A stretch of DNA of 64,000 nt from Fodinibius salinus (GTDB taxonomy: Bacteria > Bacteroidota > Rhodothermia > Balneolales > Balneolaceae), in assembly GCF_008124865.1 (NCBI RefSeq), contig NZ_VNHY01000002.1, positions 62,001 through 126,000 of the forward strand, given 5' to 3'. This document shows positions 63,326 to 64,000 of the stretch, in pieces. The position numbers were made by a program, and so were the translations under genes. The notes beneath the pieces were generated by a model. The model was not told where the DNA came from and searched no databases. It saw only the letters and a list, made by a program, of their open reading frames with translations. How positions within the stretch are numbered: the first letter of the stretch is position 1; each line of letters starts with the position of its first letter.

Positions 63326-63733
63326 TTAGCGGATACGATCCATCGATTTTACCAACTCGATATCATCATTAATTTTTTTACGGGCGTAGAGCTGGCAGAG
63401 AAAAGCCAAAAACAACAAGCACAAGCCTATGGTCTCATCCCAAAGATAAGTACCAAATCCGCCGAGAGAGATATAAATACCTACAGCGAAACCAAAGCTA
63501 ACAACTTGTGGAATTAAAAGACGACTAACCCAACGGAGATGGCTTTCTCGATTTTTATAAAGGAAAATAGCTCCCAGAGAACCCAATGATGCTATGGTCA
63601 GCATGATGGCAAAGGTAATGCCAATCCATCCCCGGGGGTCATCCATAGCATGGCGGTAAAGAGCATTAAAAAACACACTGCCATTTAGCAGAAAAGCAAT
63701 GAATAAGAATAAAGTTTGGATGCGTTGAATCAC
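63326..63733 (-). CDS. DUF4293 family membrane protein
   Basis: 135 residues with four helices (about 5-25, 37-55, 70-88, 96-112). It begins MIQRIQTLFLF (from GTG) and ends VKSMDRIR, both typical of DUF4293. This family is almost confined to Bacteroidota-type bacteria and has no known function. It is followed by the DMT gene. Confidence 0.85.
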   Translation of the reverse strand: MIQRIQTLFLFIAFLLNGSVFFNALYRHAMDDPRGWIGITFAIMLTIASLGSLGAIFLYKNRESHLRWVSRLLIPQVVSFGFAVGIYISLGGFGTYLWDETIGLCLLFLAFLCQLYARKKINDDIELVKSMDRIR

Positions 63734-64000
63734 GAAAGTAAGAGCTTATTGTTGTTAGTGATAAAAACTTAAAGATAGTAATTTTCAGCTATTTACTCAT
63801 CCGCAAACATTATTATTATATGACTCTTCCCAATAAAGAAGAAACCATGAATATTGAATAGATAAAGATCTGGTTAAAAGGGTATCCCTTTTCAAATGCT
63901 GAAGGTTATGCATCTATCGTATTTGGGATCGCTCACCCTCAAAACAAGGCATTGAAATCACCAAGGGGAGGGGTAGAAGACGCAACTGCTACCCCTAAAC
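63734..64000. other. upstream region of the DUF4293 gene with two inverted repeats
   Basis: A palindromic site AAAAGGG...CCCTTTT (63876-63892) and a longer hairpin (AGGGGTAG 63969-63976 with CTACCCCT 63989-63996) lie here. The second is cut close by the window edge, so whether a T-run follows cannot be seen. The promoter of the DUF4293 gene should lie in the first 100 bases. Confidence 0.4.

Overview
The window looks like a chromosome segment of a halophilic or marine bacterium from the Balneolota/Rhodothermota side of the Bacteroidota (something like Fodinibius or Gracilimonas). This is inferred from content only: Bacteroidota-type families (DUF4292, DUF4293, DUF5686), a trace of a type IX secretion sorting tail, a long IleRS2-type isoleucyl-tRNA synthetase, a DksA-like protein without its zinc cysteines, weak or absent Shine-Dalgarno sites before most genes, and salt-related transporters (an NKCC-type cation-chloride cotransporter and a betaine-type ABC system). 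No rRNA, phage, insertion sequence or CRISPR array was seen. Two tRNAs (Val-TAC, Ala-GGC) and the SRP RNA are present.

Layout. 1-2.7 kb: a McrBC-like restriction pair on the minus strand, with mcrC cut by the window edge. 3-7.5 kb: small membrane proteins, including one with an HExxH motif in a hydrophobic segment, and the cation-chloride cotransporter. 7.8-12.8 kb: EttA, a lipoprotein, and an osmolyte ABC transporter with fused permease and binding domains. 12.9-19 kb: a large secreted Asp-box propeller protein, then an ergothioneine cluster (egtB, egtD, DUF427, a 47-residue membrane protein). 20-25.5 kb: tRNA-Val, the fatty acid beta-oxidation pair fadI/fadJ, yajC and ribBA. 25.5-31.1 kb: decayed or foreign-looking secreted-protein sequence next to lspA, a dksA-like gene and ileS.

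31.4-38 kb (plus strand): a probable protein-deglycation pair (LMW phosphatase plus fructosamine-kinase family), a signal-less BtuF-like protein, and an envelope cluster (TPR protein, DUF4292 lipoprotein, EnvC-like activator). 38-41.5 kb: an outer-membrane barrel gene, a fragment of another one, a YheT hydrolase and a YpdA-like flavoprotein. 41.6-48.7 kb: SRP RNA and a tightly packed four-gene minus-strand operon: secreted protein, FecR-domain protein, large outer-membrane protein, CHASE2-adenylate cyclase. This is the best candidate for a poorly described envelope-to-cAMP signalling system.

48.8-57.9 kb: tRNA-Ala, an OmpA lipoprotein with calcium-type repeats, a DUF5686 protein, a CxxCH lipoprotein, a GlsB-type protein, an Fe3+-type ABC permease/ATPase pair without its binding protein, a SPOR lipoprotein and a hydrolase. 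58.2-64 kb: a partner-switching module (STAS antagonist, RsbW-like kinase, SpoIIE-type phosphatase), an MltF-type transglycosylase, a DMT exporter and a DUF4293 protein. All identifications come from reading motifs and gene order. No database search was run.
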